A DNA stretch of 64,000 nt, taken from assembly GCA_033060915.1 (NCBI GenBank), contig CM065389.1, positions 20,784,501 through 20,848,500 on the forward strand, in the 5' to 3' direction. The notes under the pieces are model-generated. The model worked only from the letters and a program-made list of their open reading frames with translations, ran no database searches and was not told where the DNA came from. Positions 1-12,894 of the stretch are shown piece by piece. The position numbers and the translations under genes are program-made. Position 1 is the first letter of the stretch, and each line of letters opens with the position of its first letter. Source of the stretch: Euryodendron excelsum (taxonomy: Eukaryota; Streptophyta; Magnoliopsida; Ericales; Pentaphylacaceae).

Positions 1-500
1 CGAAAGCGCTCCAATGATTAAGTTAGCAAGCTTAATCTCAATGAATTGAATAAAATACTATAGAGCTAGAACTCAAGTGAACGTACCTTACACCTTAATG
101 GAATGTGGCATTTATAGTGCTCGGAATGCTTTAATCCCATAGGGAATTATATTCTGTCTCCTCTTAGGAGTCAATCTCTTTTAGATAATTGTTTAGTGTC
201 CTAACCCTTTTAGGAATGGACTTAAACATGCTCCATTGACTTGATCTTTACTAGATCTGGGCTAATTTTACCACAATTGGGGCCTTCATTTAGGTATTGG
301 TTAATTTGGACCTTTCCTAGCCCAGGTTGGCAGTATGTTGCCAGACGGGTCTGGTACAATAACTCTGGGCCTTATTATTTTGACCCACACTGGCAATAGG
401 CCAAAACTGGGTATTCTTCTTCTCTGGTTGTCCCAACGGTAAATGGATCCATCCTAGTGATCAGAGTATTCTGATATTATCTTATTGCTTTGTTTTACCT
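1..500. mobile_element. Partial LTR-like sequence at the left window edge
   Basis: Shares two marks with the solo LTR at 56527-57130: an identical 22-bp block (GATTAAG-8 nt-CTTAATC, here 16-37) and AGATCTGGGCTA (here at about 254). It also has a TATA-like GCATTTATAG at about 110. The shared pieces come in the same order and orientation, so this is probably a diverged member of the same LTR family cut by the window edge. The right boundary is unclear. Confidence 0.45.
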
Positions 501-3480
501 CTTACATTGCATTGAGAAGGATTTAACATTTCGTATCGAATTTCTAACGTACGATTGATGTATTATCTCTTATGTTTAAGAGTTACGTGCCATGAACATG
601 CATTGGTTATGAGTAATTGCATATATTTCATAAATTTGATGTGATGATGTGTTGTGATAGGTTTGAAAATGATTAAAGACACTCTAGCTCAACCAAACGA
701 GTGAATTAACCTTGCTTATACAACGAATTGAGGTGGGAAGGTTTAAGATATTCTTACTTATGTTGAATTGAATGTCTTATCATCTTTATCGATGTTGATT
801 GTTGGATTATATCGATGTTAATTATTGGATTAAGAGGTGGCCTTGCATACAGTATACATTGTGTGCATAACTTGCATTGCACGAAGAAGATTCGGTTGAT
901 GTGGGACCAACTTAAGGTTCAGTCACTTGGGACTAACTTAAAAGAATATTACGTGAGATATTCTTAAATAACAAGCCACCGATATATTGGGCCAATGTTA
1001 TCTAGTGGTATGCACATGTGTGGTGACATCAAAGATTGCAACACAAAGAGGCATTGCATATATGAGACATTTCTAATTGATGTTGATGGATTATCTATTG
1101 GTGGATAACTTAGTGTTTATTGATCATTCATTATTTATAAGTTTAATTATCTTAGTGAATACATTGACAATAGCTCATACCCACATAGATTGTTTTGCAA
1201 GAGTAAATGAAGATGTACAATCCACTGTTGTTGATATTAATGTTGGTGCTGAGTTGAGGAGTTTCGAGAAGCTCTTTAGTTGAGTTGTTGGTCTTGTACA
1301 TAGTATGAGATTCATTTTGAAAATTGTTTATATTATTGTTTTATAAGTATTCATAAGTTTTGATTAATAATTTTCTTTACTCCTGTATAATGATTATGAG
1401 ATAGTTTTATATAATGTTGTTGTTATTCCTTGCATGATTCTTATTTTTGGGATGTATGTGAGATATCGTTCGTTGGTTGGTAACCTGTGCAATCACATTT
1501 GTTCTAAGAATATGTTAATGACATCTAATTAAGAGTGGCTGTGACAAAACTGGTTTCGAGACTTGCTTTTGGAAAAATTTTCAAAAGACATCACCGTTTT
1601 AGGAACTAATAAAAAGGTATTTTCAGAGTTTCTGGAACCATTTTTATTCGAAAATAAAAATGATGGTGTTTTCGATAGTCCCATTTTATTTGTTTTTGAG
1701 AACAAAAAAATGAGATGTTCCCAAATGTTTTGTTTCCAAGAACACGAAAAATGAAAACAAAATTGGAACCAAAACTTGTAACCAAACTAGAATATAATTC
1801 TCTTCTTTTTCTTTATCTTTTTATCTCATCTCTCTATTCTATAAACCAAACATGGAAAGAAAAGAAAATTTAAAAAAATCAAAAACACTATTGTTGTCAT
1901 TTTGATATGAAAATTATTATTGAGAATTCATAAATTAATTTAAAATTATTTTCTAAAATGGAATATTTTCAAAAAAAATCTGAAAAATGACACAATTTTC
2001 TTTTTTTCTTATTTTTAATTATATAAATAAAATTCGAAAACAAAGCCGAAGGCAAAAGACATTGCCAATTTCTTTCTTTGACTTGGCCCTCTAGTTGAGT
2101 CTATTAGCTAGCTATTTGATTGAGTCATTGGTATATTGAACAATAGTCAGATGGATATTCGTTCAATTTGAGTAATATGCTTTAGCATGCAACTGCACAT
2201 TTTATTTTGTTCATCACACCAAGTTGGTAGGCTCTCTCTCTCTAATTATTTGTAGTACATATATTTGAGAGTATATACGTTTATATATATATATATATAT
2301 TATGACCGCACGTGTATATATGATGCTAATAATGTGATGAATGAATTATGTCATTAGGAAGATTGGTAATCCTTTGTGTTGTAAAGTACACCAAATTTTT
2401 ATTTCAAAATATAACTTATATAATTCAATCTTGGTTAATAATTTGCAGCATTTGGTCTATGCAATTAAAATTTTAAATAGAGAATTTATACGAAACGATG
2501 TGTTAGATTTGAGTTTAGTCATTAAAAAGACTCATTAATGTGGTTTGTAATTTTAAAAAATGTTGTACCATATTATTTTGATTGAAAATTTTGCATAGAA
2601 ATTTTGCATATATTCAGCTTTTTATCGCAAATACATGGCATAGAATGAAGTAAAGATAAGTTGGATTGAGCCTATTATCATAAACCTAAAAGACTATAAC
2701 TTTTTTTTAAAATTAAGTACCCACTGAAGTTTGGATATTAGGATATTTTTGTGAATCTTCTTTCGTTTTTATAAACTTAATAGGTGAACTTAACTTGGGG
2801 GTAAGATTTTGTTTGTTTTGTATACAGTATTTGTATTGAGGTAGGGCACCTTCTGACTTCTTTTGATGATTAATATTCTTTTACTGACAAAAAAAAAAAC
2901 CATTGAAGTTTGTCATTAAAATTTTGCCATATACAATAAAGAAGCTCAATTTGCTACAATACAGAAGATGGCAACAACGGTTGCATCCAAATAAAATTGG
3001 GTATGATTGTATCACTTGATTTGTTTTTCTTCAAATAAATATAAAAATCAACGACCAAAAGGTCAAGCATCAATTGGTGATGGTCGATTGATGCTAGCCA
3101 ATTCAGTTGTGGTCCATAAATAATTAGTGAGTTTCGGCTAAGATGACTAATATCAGTCGATGAATAATAGATACTTGCAACCGATATTATTATTTTTCAA
3201 AGGTCAAACAGAGACAACTCATCTTTGACGACTATCTTTAAACTAAAACAAAGCTTCTTGAGTAGGTAAACCTACAATACAATCATGCCCATCAAAATCA
3301 CTAAGTCAATCAATTCGGTTTAGAGGTGGATATTGAACGGACTGAACTGAGTTCTAATAAAGCCTACACTTAAAACAATTCTCATTGGGTCTAATATTAA
3401 ATCACATGTTCACCTAATTAAATAAATTAAATTCTCAAAGTCGTTCAAATCTGTCCATTAACCAAATTTTTAATAATACA
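501..3480. other. AT-rich intergenic sequence, no gene seen
   Basis: No frame with coding character. The part up to about 1540 may still belong to the element at the left edge: a GAGTGGCTGTGACA-like end is present near 1531. Contains (TA)n at about 2282-2300. A T-rich stretch ending in an A11 run near 2888-2898 looks like the tail of a retroposed LINE or SINE, but no head could be found. Confidence 0.3.
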
Positions 3481-3960
3481 TAATTTTTTTCAGGCCACGC
3501 CTAGCTGACAACTGCATCAACCCCTTGCCTTTTTCTTAACATAATCGGCCTTAAAAAAAAATTCTAAACCCTACAAATAATGGCCGCTCTCTACAGTCCG
3601 CAGTGCACTTCGACGGTTGAGATCTTACAAACGTCATCAGAAAGAAAAAGTACAAACTAACAGCAGCACGGGAGACAATTTTACGTACGGTCCCTGCAAC
3701 TGTAGTGTGTACAGGGAAGCGGTGTTCACGAGCACGGTTTCCAGATACGACGACGCACGGCCACCACGTATTACCCACGTTCATCCCGTGTTGTACTCTT
3801 TGACCAGGCATATTTGGGTCAAACACTTTAGCGAGTTATCCTCTGCGCCCAGGTACACGTTAACGACCAGTCTGAGCCCCACCGAAAGTGACCGCTCAAC
3901 ACGTCACACGTGCTCCTGTATTTTGATGATTAATTGACTTCACCGAGACGGAGGAGGAAT
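3480..3960. other. GC-rich island of unknown role
   Basis: Clearly richer in G+C than the flanks and rich in ACGT cores, including an ACACGTGC G-box-like sequence at about 3905. Short frames exist on both strands (106 codons plus, 91 codons minus) but neither resembles a known protein. Could be a promoter or first-exon relic, or part of an unrecognised element. Confidence 0.3.
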
Positions 3961-4164
3961 GTTCGAGTTCATTGAAGTGAGATTCCAAAAACTCTTTTTT
4001 GCCATTATCATTACATGTAAGTTATGGCCCCTCCTTTTTTTTTTGTTTTGTGGCTTTAATTTGTTAGATTGTTTTACATTGAAATGAATAATCTAAGAAT
4101 CTTAATTGGACGAAATTATATTTTAATTTTTTTAAAAAAAATTGTGAATAGTTTTATTTATTGT

Positions 4165-4680
4165 TTCTTTCTTTCATGAAGAGTGCAAATATTGACGTAA
4201 TAATGAGGTTGTTGCATTATAATATGTGAGCCACAAGCTCGAAAGAATAAATAACATCTCTCACCCGATGATAAAGTTACGTACGTACATTGAACTCTTT
4301 GAAACGCTACAGTGACTAAAATTTTGTGTACAATACTAATTTACTTTAAGTGGTGAAATTTGAACATTTAAGTTGTTCCCAACTCACTACTGGCCCAAGA
4401 CACTAAAAATCTTTCAATTTTTGTTTTATCGCTTATTTCTTACATTTATTTAAAGAGAGCATGCGTTTGTTGACGTAGCAAGATATCGCTTCATTATAAT
4501 TTAATAATTACAGAGTTTAAAACATCAAAATAGCCTCTCTTATCCTATGACAAAATTGCGTAAATTTGGCTGTCCTATACCCACAATACCCACAATAGCT
4601 AGAATCTTGAACCCACAATGGTTCCTACTCACCACTAGTCCAAGCCACTAAATCTCTGGATTTTTGTTATTAGCATTAGA
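4165..4680. repeat. Diverged tandem duplication, unit about 245 bp
   Basis: Two successive segments carry the same ordered words: ACGTARYAA near the start, CATTATAAT, ATCTCTCACCC or CCTCTCTTATCC, and then CCCAACTCACTACTGGCCCAAG at about 4379 matched by CCTACTCACCACTAGTCCAAG at about 4625. Divergence is high, so the duplication is old. Confidence 0.5.
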
Positions 4681-5929
4681 TGCAACAACAAAAAGCATTT
4701 GGGCTATTCTAACGTGCATTGTCTTCTAATCGAAAACTACAAATATATAAAAATTATTGTGGAACAAAAAAAAATGTAAATAAACGAGAGATAGTAATAC
4801 GGCTTGAATCTCTTTATAAACAACAAATAGTGCTACATGCCATTATCCTAATAACATGTTTTTTGTAACACGAAATAGTACCCCCCAAAAAAGAAAGAAA
4901 TGGAAGGCACGATCTGCAGTCTTTTTCCTCTATCCATAGTTATAAAAAAAAGAGGAGTAAATAATACTTGTTTTATGTTGAGTTTGGTAGGGCTTTAATT
5001 TTATCCCAACTACCCAAGTTTAATCTTTTGACTTTAAAGTAGTAACAATCTTTCTTTTTTTTTAAAGGTTGCTGCCTGGTGGAATCCTTCCCGCCCGGTT
5101 GTCTTGGCACTCAATTAAAAAAAATAAATCAAAACTGGTTCAAGAAAACCCAAAACAACAGCAAACAATCTATAAAAAAAAAAAAAAAAAGCAAACAAGA
5201 AACAAAGGGACAACAAAATTAGTCACATTTGAGTTAGTTTTAGAACTATGGTAAGACTATAGTTATTTATTTAAACACAAACGAGAAAAACTCACTCACA
5301 CAAAGCTTATCATAATACAATCTGGAGAGATACACCAGCTCAAACCAGACCAACTTCTGGATAAGAATTTATTTTTTTCTATTTTTTGTTGTATTGCAGG
5401 GGTGAAGCTCTGAGATAGAAGATAACTGAGTCGAATTTATAACCACAAACATGAATAGTCATCACAATCAATGGACTAAGATTAAATTTACTATAGTTTT
5501 TGAAAGTTATTGTACTTATCTTAGATTCGGTCCACCTTGGGCAGAAGCCAAGTTAATTTCCACACATGGAGCACTGAATTTTGACAAATATGGTCACGAA
5601 AAGTTCAAATATGAACATAGAATAAAGTACAACTAGTTTTTTTTTTTTTTTAGTAGAACCAAACATTTAACAACCCATTAAATCAGAAATTAAGTGAAAA
5701 CATATAACACATTCACACACCCATTAAAGTCTAATTAGTTGGGTGGGCATTGGTTTATGCAAATTACAAATCGGTTCTAACAAACTTTTAAGCACTAATG
5801 GCAAATGCTGTCAAACCCTACTCCCCTCGTCAAGTCAACATATTCCAATCTTATTATAATTTTACATATATTTAAATAAATGCAGCTTATTGCACAAGAC
5901 TCTCGCTCTTGCGGGGTTTGAAATGGTTA

Positions 5930-6235
5930 GGCAGGTACAAAAGGTCCGAGCTCTTTAACCTCAGCTCGCGTTCGGTTTATTAAAAACTTGTTTGAGGTCG
6001 GTTTGTTATGTAAACAAACCAGACTTAAACACATTTTAAAGCTCATTAATTTTCTGAGCTTGGCTCGATATGCTTATATATATTAAAAAAATTCAAACTA
6101 CTCGAGCTTGGCTTGCAAGCTAAAGAAGCTAAGTTTGAATATATTTTCAAGCTCGTAAAGGTCTTCAAATCAAGTTTGAACAACTCACTACTCGACTCAA
6201 CTCGACTCGTTTCATTTACAACTCTAGTCAAACAT
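5930..6235. repeat. Possible non-autonomous DNA element rich in GAGCT/CTCGA words
   Basis: AT-rich DNA with recurring CTCGAGCTTGGCT, CTGAGCTTGGCTCG and AACTCGACTCG words in both orientations, typical of degenerate hAT-like MITEs in plants. A weaker stretch of the same type lies at 11940-12130. No clear ends or target duplication were found. Confidence 0.25.
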
Positions 6236-9200
6236 ATGCACTCTTACTCAGTGTGTGAAGAGATTATTTTCTTGTTTCAAACGTGTGAATACAACCATAT
6301 GTATAAAAATGGACATTGTGAATACAACTATTACGATTACTGATTTGACAATTTTGCACAATAAAACTAACATTTTTACATCAGTGGTTGATAATTAATT
6401 ATCTCATTTGCATAAGTACTTCATGTCCCAAATCATTCTTATGTTAATTGAAGGTGATGCAATGGAAGAAGAGAATAGCTTGGGATGTTATCAACAATCT
6501 GATCAAAGATTTCTAAAATATCTACCAAATAAGAGAAAAAAAATCACTGCCATTAATTTATGTGTGGTCCAATGTTTGGACTAAATCATTGTCATTTGCT
6601 TGGCTTTCTGTTTTTTTTTTTTTGGTTCATTGGAAACTTGGCTTTCTGTTTGAACCTTGGGCAGGTTCACTTTCAAATGTGACTACTCAAGTTATGAATC
6701 ATATGGGTGTCCTATTGGTTTGGCTAACTCTCACGCTAATTAGTATTGAAATTTTAAGTTCGATGCTTATTCACGTTTCATGTGACCATCATCACTTATG
6801 TAAATACATAAAATTTATATAATTCATGTAGAGAATAACTCTACACGAGCTTGAAATAATAGTCAATAAAAAATTTGGACATCTTGAAATATTAAAAAAA
6901 TGAAAAAAAAAAATACTCAAAGTTATGAATTTGATTAGGTAGCCAACGAGAATTGGCAGCCAAATTTTAAAACTTTTTGTTGACCATTCTTATATAGCAT
7001 ATATACTATACACGTGCATATATATACATATATGTACAAAAATAAAATAGTTCGACAATTGAGCTGACGATTTTAACCGTGAAATAACGCATGCATTAAT
7101 TTGAACCATGTAGGCTCCTTAATGGAGTAACGCGTGGTATGATCTTTTTTCTTTTTTCTTTATTAAAAGGAAGAACTTCATTCACGTTGAAAATAAGTAT
7201 AATTACTTTTAATTAACTAACTAGTGGTATACTTCTGAGCTAGATCTCTAAATTTAGCTTTAATTAGGCTTAGCTGGTGGAATACTTCCAAGCTAGATGG
7301 TACCTAGCGGTATACGTTTTTATGCTCCGTTTGGTAAGAAGAAAGAGTGAGAGGTAAGGGAGGTTGAAGACTGAAAGGAACTACGAGAGCATTCATTGTT
7401 TGGTACGAAAGAAAAAGGAAATGAAAAGAGATGAAATGAAGTAACTTCTTTCTTTGCTCATTTCCTGCATGCTCAAACAAACACAATCGGGGTAAAAGAG
7501 AAATTTTCCTCTGCCATGGGGCATATGTTGGTTTGGATAGAGGTCGCCCATCAGTCATAATCTGTTGTCTAGTTCATACATGAAACGTTTAGAAAAAGAC
7601 TTCTTAATTTTTACCTTATTTTCTTTTGTCAATATCTACAAAAATAAATGAGTTACCATAGACAAGCCAACAAAAAGTCAAAAACCTCATCCCTCAATTA
7701 ATTCCATTTTTCTTAACTCTCTTTCTCATATGGCCATGTATTGTTTGTTCCTCCACCTTTCCTTTATTTAAATTCAAAAAAAAAAAAAAAAACAAAACAA
7801 AAAAGCTGACCACTGGAGAGATTTTTTCATAAGATCAACCTTGTAAGAAATTCCTCTTGGTTGGTGTTGTACGCACCGACCCCTCCACACAAGCAACAAG
7901 AACTCTCGGATATGTGCAGGCAACTGGTCCGTCTTGTTTGCATCAGCTTATAAGTTGACTTATTTAAGTAATTTATGGTTTCTTACTAATATTTTTTTTG
8001 GTAGAAAATTCAAAATTATAAACCAAAATCCCATAAAAGGTAAAAAAAAAAAATTGAATTTTAGATTGAAAAATTTAGTACAGATGAAAAGAAACTAGTT
8101 AAATAGGGTGATCAAAATGAACTAAGTTGAATAATATTTGTTCGAGCTAGGGAAAATGATATGAGCAAAGAAAGCATATTATCAATTTTATTGTAGCATT
8201 CTAATTACTAGCAGTGAAGCTATGCTATGCATGACTAAATAATAAAAATTTAAAATTCAGTTGTGATATTTTACATCTATTGATTACTTAAACAAAGATA
8301 ATAATTAATAAGCATAAATCATTCATAGTAAATTAAAAACGATTTGAACAATTTGAAGTACTTGAACTAAGTTAAAATTCAATAAAACACAATAATTTAT
8401 ACCAAATTACAATGAATAATTATTATTAAATCCAACAAAATTTTAAAAATAGTGCGCATGCACTACAGGTTCAAGAAAACGTCTCCTTTTGTTCACAATC
8501 TGAAAAAGAACTTCCGTAGCTTATTATGAAAATCAACTAAAAACAATTAATCTTGAAGAGAGTGATATTTGTGGAAAAATTCTGTCCTTACTCAATTTGC
8601 ATACAAAAAATCTTATCAAAATGATGGGATGGTGGTTTTTGAAAAGATAATAATCTAGATAAATGTAAAATGTGTATAAAAAAATATATAAAATAAGCGA
8701 TACAGTTAAACAAAAGTTCAAAAAAGATGTTATTTAACTATAAAAATTGCCACTACAAATATTATTTTGGGCCAAGATGCAATACAAAATATTGAAAAAA
8801 ATATGTAAGAGATAAAAAAAATACTTTCAGTTAAAAGAGATACAAAAAGATAGAAACATTAATATGTAAAGATGTCAATGAAGAGATAAGAAAAAGATAA
8901 AGAAAGAAATGTGTGATGGCATGCTTCGCATGCAAAGTAGGCAATTAGTTCAAAGAGATAGATAAGAATAAAAACAAAGTTAAGTACAAACAGAAAGAGA
9001 AAAAGAGAGAACAATAAAAGACTTACTTGCAAAAATGTGTGGTGATATTCTTCACATGTAAAGTACGCTGTTAAAAGAGATAAATAAATAAAAGAGCAAT
9101 GGAAGACTTACATGCAAAAAATTCAGCAAGCAAAAGAGATGAGTGAGGATTAAAAAAAATAACAAAGGACGGTCAAAATGTATAATGGGTGTTTTGGAAC

Positions 9201-9255
9201 CCTAATTTTGTAACAGGTGTGTTTTTTAGCTTTTAGTTTTTGTAGTTTGATTTAT
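6236..9255. other. AT-rich intergenic sequence, no gene seen
   Basis: Homopolymer A/T runs and short frames without coding character. Near 7325 and 7395 are CCGTTTGGTAAG- and TGTTTGGTACG-like words, often seen at MITE ends. Around 8925-9130 a motif built on CATGCTTCGCATGCAAAGTA recurs as CATATTCTTCACATGTAAAGTA-like text with AAGAGATA spacers, again suggesting a decayed non-autonomous element. Confidence 0.3.
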
Positions 9256-9259
9256 GAAA

Positions 9260-9500
9260 TACATTTTAGGAAATTATGATTACATTGATAAGGTTTACCA
9301 AATATAGATCCAAATAATTTTATAAAAGTTTAGAAAATTATGACTATATTGATAGGCTTTACCAAATATAAATTCATATAATCATATAAAGCATTGATAT
9401 GGTTTACCAAATATAGTTTCATATAATTATATAATTATAGAAAATTATGACTCATTAATAGGCTTTACCAAATATAAATTCATATATAATCATATAAAAG
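9260..9500. repeat. Short tandem array, four degenerate copies of about 60 bp
   Basis: The core GGCTTTACCAAATATAAATTC occurs near 9355 and 9463, with variants GGTTTACCAAATATAG near 9291 and 9401. Each is preceded by a GAAAATTATGACT-like word or ATTGATA and followed by ATAATNATATAA. Too irregular for a satellite; more likely internal repeats of an element. Confidence 0.55.
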
Positions 9501-10189
9501 GAATAAATTAAAAAATTCCATTTCTAAACCAATTAGAGTGCAAAATTCAAAAATTAAGCTTCTAAACCAATCAAAGTGCAACATGTGTTATTAAAATATT
9601 AAAAAAAATGTTAAGAATTTTTTATAATAGAATTGGAATTTGAAGAGTAAAGAATTCTTATCATTATACTTTAATATATAGTATAGATAGATGCAAATTC
9701 ACATAAGATATTCAAAGTTTTTAAATTGGCACATGTTGAAGCGTTACTCTTAATTAGGTCTCTTACATCGTTTTACTTGATTTTATCTTAAATTTTCTTT
9801 AAAAAAAACATATAGTGATAAACTAAAAAGGGCAAAAATAGAATTCAATTCTAAATTTAGTAATTTTTTGTCACAATTTTTATTTTTGTATTATACATTC
9901 TGAACTTAGGTTACAGAGGATTAGCTTGATAAGACCAAAAATCTATTTCCACACAAAATAAAAATTATGTAATGCTATGTCATGTCACCCTTATTCTAAC
10001 TCTCACAAAATAATGTATTCTATTTTTAGATGGGTCAAAACATATTTATCAAACTCACCTCAAGTCCCACACGGCAAGGAAAAGAATAAAGGTTACTTGA
10101 CGCCCTAAAATGCTAAAAGCACCAAATAATTTCTCGTATTTGTAAACCCTATAATATATTTTCAAGAAGACAAGAACAGTAGTAAAATA

Positions 10190-10500
10190 TCAAATACGTG
10201 AGCCTACGCCATCCCGATGCACGCCACATCATCAAATTGTCCTCACGTGCGAGACATCACCATCCCGTTCCAACGGAAAACGGAAACCTTTTCGCACTCT
10301 CATTCTGGGGTGCACCAAAATTTTCCATGCGACCTCAGGTGACACCCAAATTTGTGCGTAGTACGCACACCGGCTTTACCTTCACCGGAGGCACTTGGAA
10401 TTCAAACTCCCTTTCGAGAGGACGACAATACGCCCTTCCAGGGCGTACCACACACATCACCTGTTCGTATTTGTACAGTAAAATTAGCGGCTGAGCATAT
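10190..10500. other. Second GC-rich island with a perfect small hairpin
   Basis: GC-enriched relative to its flanks. Contains TACGCCCT-TCC-AGGGCGTA at 10429-10447, an exact 8-bp stem with a 3-nt loop, and a CACGTGCG word near 10243. Overlapping frames of 60-98 codons exist on both strands, with no recognised protein. Confidence 0.35.
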
Positions 10501-11015
10501 ATCAAGAAATGAAAAATACAAAATATGCGTGTAATTTGATTCAGACACTTCAAGTGCATAACAAAAGAAAATTAAAAATTTTAAGTATTACTTCTGTTAT
10601 TATTTTATTTTATTTTTTGTATTTTATGAATTCTTCATTGTGAAACTTAATTTAAGGTGCAATAACACTCAATATAAGATAAGTAGCCATAGTTAATATT
10701 ATTGTATTATGGAATATTTATCTCTCAAGAAAATAATATATAATGGTGATATTGTATTATTATATCATCCATTAAAATTAATGGTCTCGTCAACCTTTTC
10801 TATTAAAGAGCTAAAAATATAGAGACATTTTTGTTAATTAAAATTAGTGGACAATGCTAATCGTATTGGCGGCAATACATAATATTAATCATCTTAGATG
10901 ATTAATGAGCCAAAAAAAATCATTTCAGATAATTTTGTATTCTTATTTTTTTGTGACAAAATTTTTTGTAGGTTATGAAAAATATGCCATCACTGACTTT
11001 GTTGATGAGACTTGG

Positions 11016-11146
11016 ACATTATTAACCAACCGGGCCTCCTTTTAGGAGGTCAGGAGTTCGTATCCCTCTCAAAAATTCTTTTCATGGTTTCGGCCCTCCT
11101 TATAATTCTTTCCGATGAATAAAAAAAAAGAGTTGAACATTATTAA
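11016..11146 (+). mobile_element. Short SINE-like insertion flanked by 10-bp target duplications
   Basis: The identical word ACATTATTAA flanks a 111-bp segment (11016-11025 and 11137-11146). Inside is a box-B-like sequence GGAGTTCGTATCCC near 11053, and close to the right end an A9 run. That arrangement fits a short tRNA-derived SINE remnant. The box A region is weak, so the class is tentative, but the duplication is clear. Confidence 0.5.
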
Positions 11147-12390
11147 TTGGTTCAATCAGGACGAAAAATAGAATAATGAAGACGAATGTTAATGAAAGAA
11201 TTTGAAATTTTAATTAAGCTACAATTCTCTATTCAAAATAGGAATGGGGCTCATGAATATTGCACAAGGTTATAAAAATCTTTCATAAATAATATATCGT
11301 TATGGATATGAAGAGACCAGCTTGGGTCAAATTTGACTAGATGATTCTATTTGGAAAAATAAAAGAGAATTAAAAGAATTTTACCAGCATAACAAAGAAA
11401 TAATGAATACTAAATTTAATTGCAAATTAAGTAGATGTATTTTCACTTTCATTGCAGGAAAGAGTTATGAAACAATCTTTTTCTATATAGGGGCGGGTCC
11501 TAGTATTTATGCGATGTTTTACGAATGCACTTACAATATTCTAAAGCATTTAAAATTATTCTAAACACACAAACATAAAACAAAATGCTTGTTCTTCCCT
11601 TTTGTTTGGTCAAGCAACAAAAGCATTCTTAATTATTCCAAAGCAATAATTAAAGTATTTCAAATAAATTTTGCATTGCAATTTTGACATTTAACGGTTT
11701 TCTACTTTTTCTCTTTTAAGGAAATTCTCATCTCTCGGCTTTTTTTTTTAATAAGAATTGTTTTTTCTTATCTCTCATCCTTTTCTTTTGAGAATAAGAA
11801 AAAATTTCTCTTAACCTGTTTTGAAATTGACCTTTGTCAAGTAATAGCTTTTAGAACTCATGAATGATTATGCTGATTGAAAAATTAATTTTCATAATAA
11901 TATGAAGCTAGGAGTAGGGTTATATAATATAACCAAATATATTACTCAAGCTTTATTTGTGTTCAACTTATTAAAAGCTCATTTAGATTAACTTGAAATA
12001 TAAATAAAATTAAATACGAATAAATTTTAGAACTCGTTATTTTTTCGAGCTTAGATTGAATTCAGCTCAATAAATTAATAACTGCTCGAAGTTTATATAA
12101 AAAGTCAACTTGCTCAAATTTAGCTCAATTAAAACTTGCTTAAGGTTATTCATAAATAAATTAAATTTAAATATATTTTTTAATCTCTTTAAATTTTAAG
12201 TTTAACTATTTTAACTTGGTGCGATTGTCTGGATAATTTCCCTAGCTTGTGGCATTCACCTAGCAATCCCCACTCTATTGATGCCACGTTGCACCATGTC
12301 CCTCACCCACCTGTCAGCCACCTACTGAGCCGGCGGCGTCGTCTCTCTTTTATCCCCTACGCCCCTCACACACACGAACAAAATCTCTAG
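11147..12390. other. AT-rich intergenic sequence upstream of the ORP gene
   Basis: No gene seen. G+C rises from about 12230, where CACC/GCCACC-rich DNA begins, marking the approach to the ORP promoter. A 95-codon frame from 12398 runs through this leader region but is low-complexity in its second half and unlike any known protein. Confidence 0.35.
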
Positions 12391-12718
12391 AGAGAGAATG
12401 GCAATACGAACAACTTACAACAACCAAACCGCCTCATATTTAAACCTCACACCGAAGCACTCGAAACAAACTCAAATAGAAAAGAGGGCTTTGTTGCGTA
12501 CTGACCAGCACTGCCACCTCAGCCCACCCCCACCACCAGCTCTCCGCCGCAAACCCACCGGAATTCGTTGCCCCTCCGCCCACACCATCAATTCCGTGTT
12601 CCAGCTAACTTCTCTCTACTTTCTCTCTCTATATTTATCTGCTATATATACATACATATCTATGTATATATATCTGTTTCTATAGAATCATGACTTCATC
12701 ACCACACATAGCCGTCCC

Positions 12719-12726
12719 TATATAGA
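12719..12726 (+). promoter_or_regulatory. TATA-like box upstream of the ORP gene
   Basis: TATATAGA in a C-rich setting (CCCTATATAGACGC), 176 nt upstream of the main ATG. A start site about 30 nt downstream would place it near 12750 and leave a leader of about 145 nt containing the upstream ORF at 12788. A second TA-rich stretch at 12643-12676 is also possible. The start site is inferred only. Confidence 0.4.
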
Positions 12727-12787
12727 CGCAAACCTCGGCGCCTCCATTTCCATATATGTTCCCTCTTCATTTCTCTATCCGCAAAGA

Positions 12788-12892
12788 ATGAGTAATTTCC
12801 GCCTATTTTCCCGGCGAAGCACCAACTCCTCCGCCACCGCCACCGCCGCCAATTTTCAATATTGCGACCCGATGGCTGTTGTTATGGTATGA
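12788..12892 (+). CDS. Upstream ORF in the ORP leader, 34 codons
   Basis: ATG at 12788 opens a 34-codon frame (starts [10 protein letters not shown], ends AVVMV) that stops with TGA at 12890-12892, two bases before the main ATG at 12895. It lies 62 nt downstream of a TATA-like sequence at 12719-12726, so it should be in the leader if that TATA is used. It is in a different frame from the main ORF and carries a Ser/Ala/Thr-rich centre. A reading frame this close to the main start would be expected to make downstream translation depend on leaky scanning or reinitiation. No homology is recognised and coding is unproven. Confidence 0.5.
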   Translation: MSNFRLFSRRSTNSSATATAANFQYCDPMAVVMV

Positions 12893-12894
12893 TT

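Noticed and set aside
12398..12685. 95-codon plus-strand frame upstream of the ORP gene
   Set aside because: Second half is low-complexity (Ser/Leu/Tyr/Ile from CT and TA repeats), no known family, and probably upstream of the transcript start.
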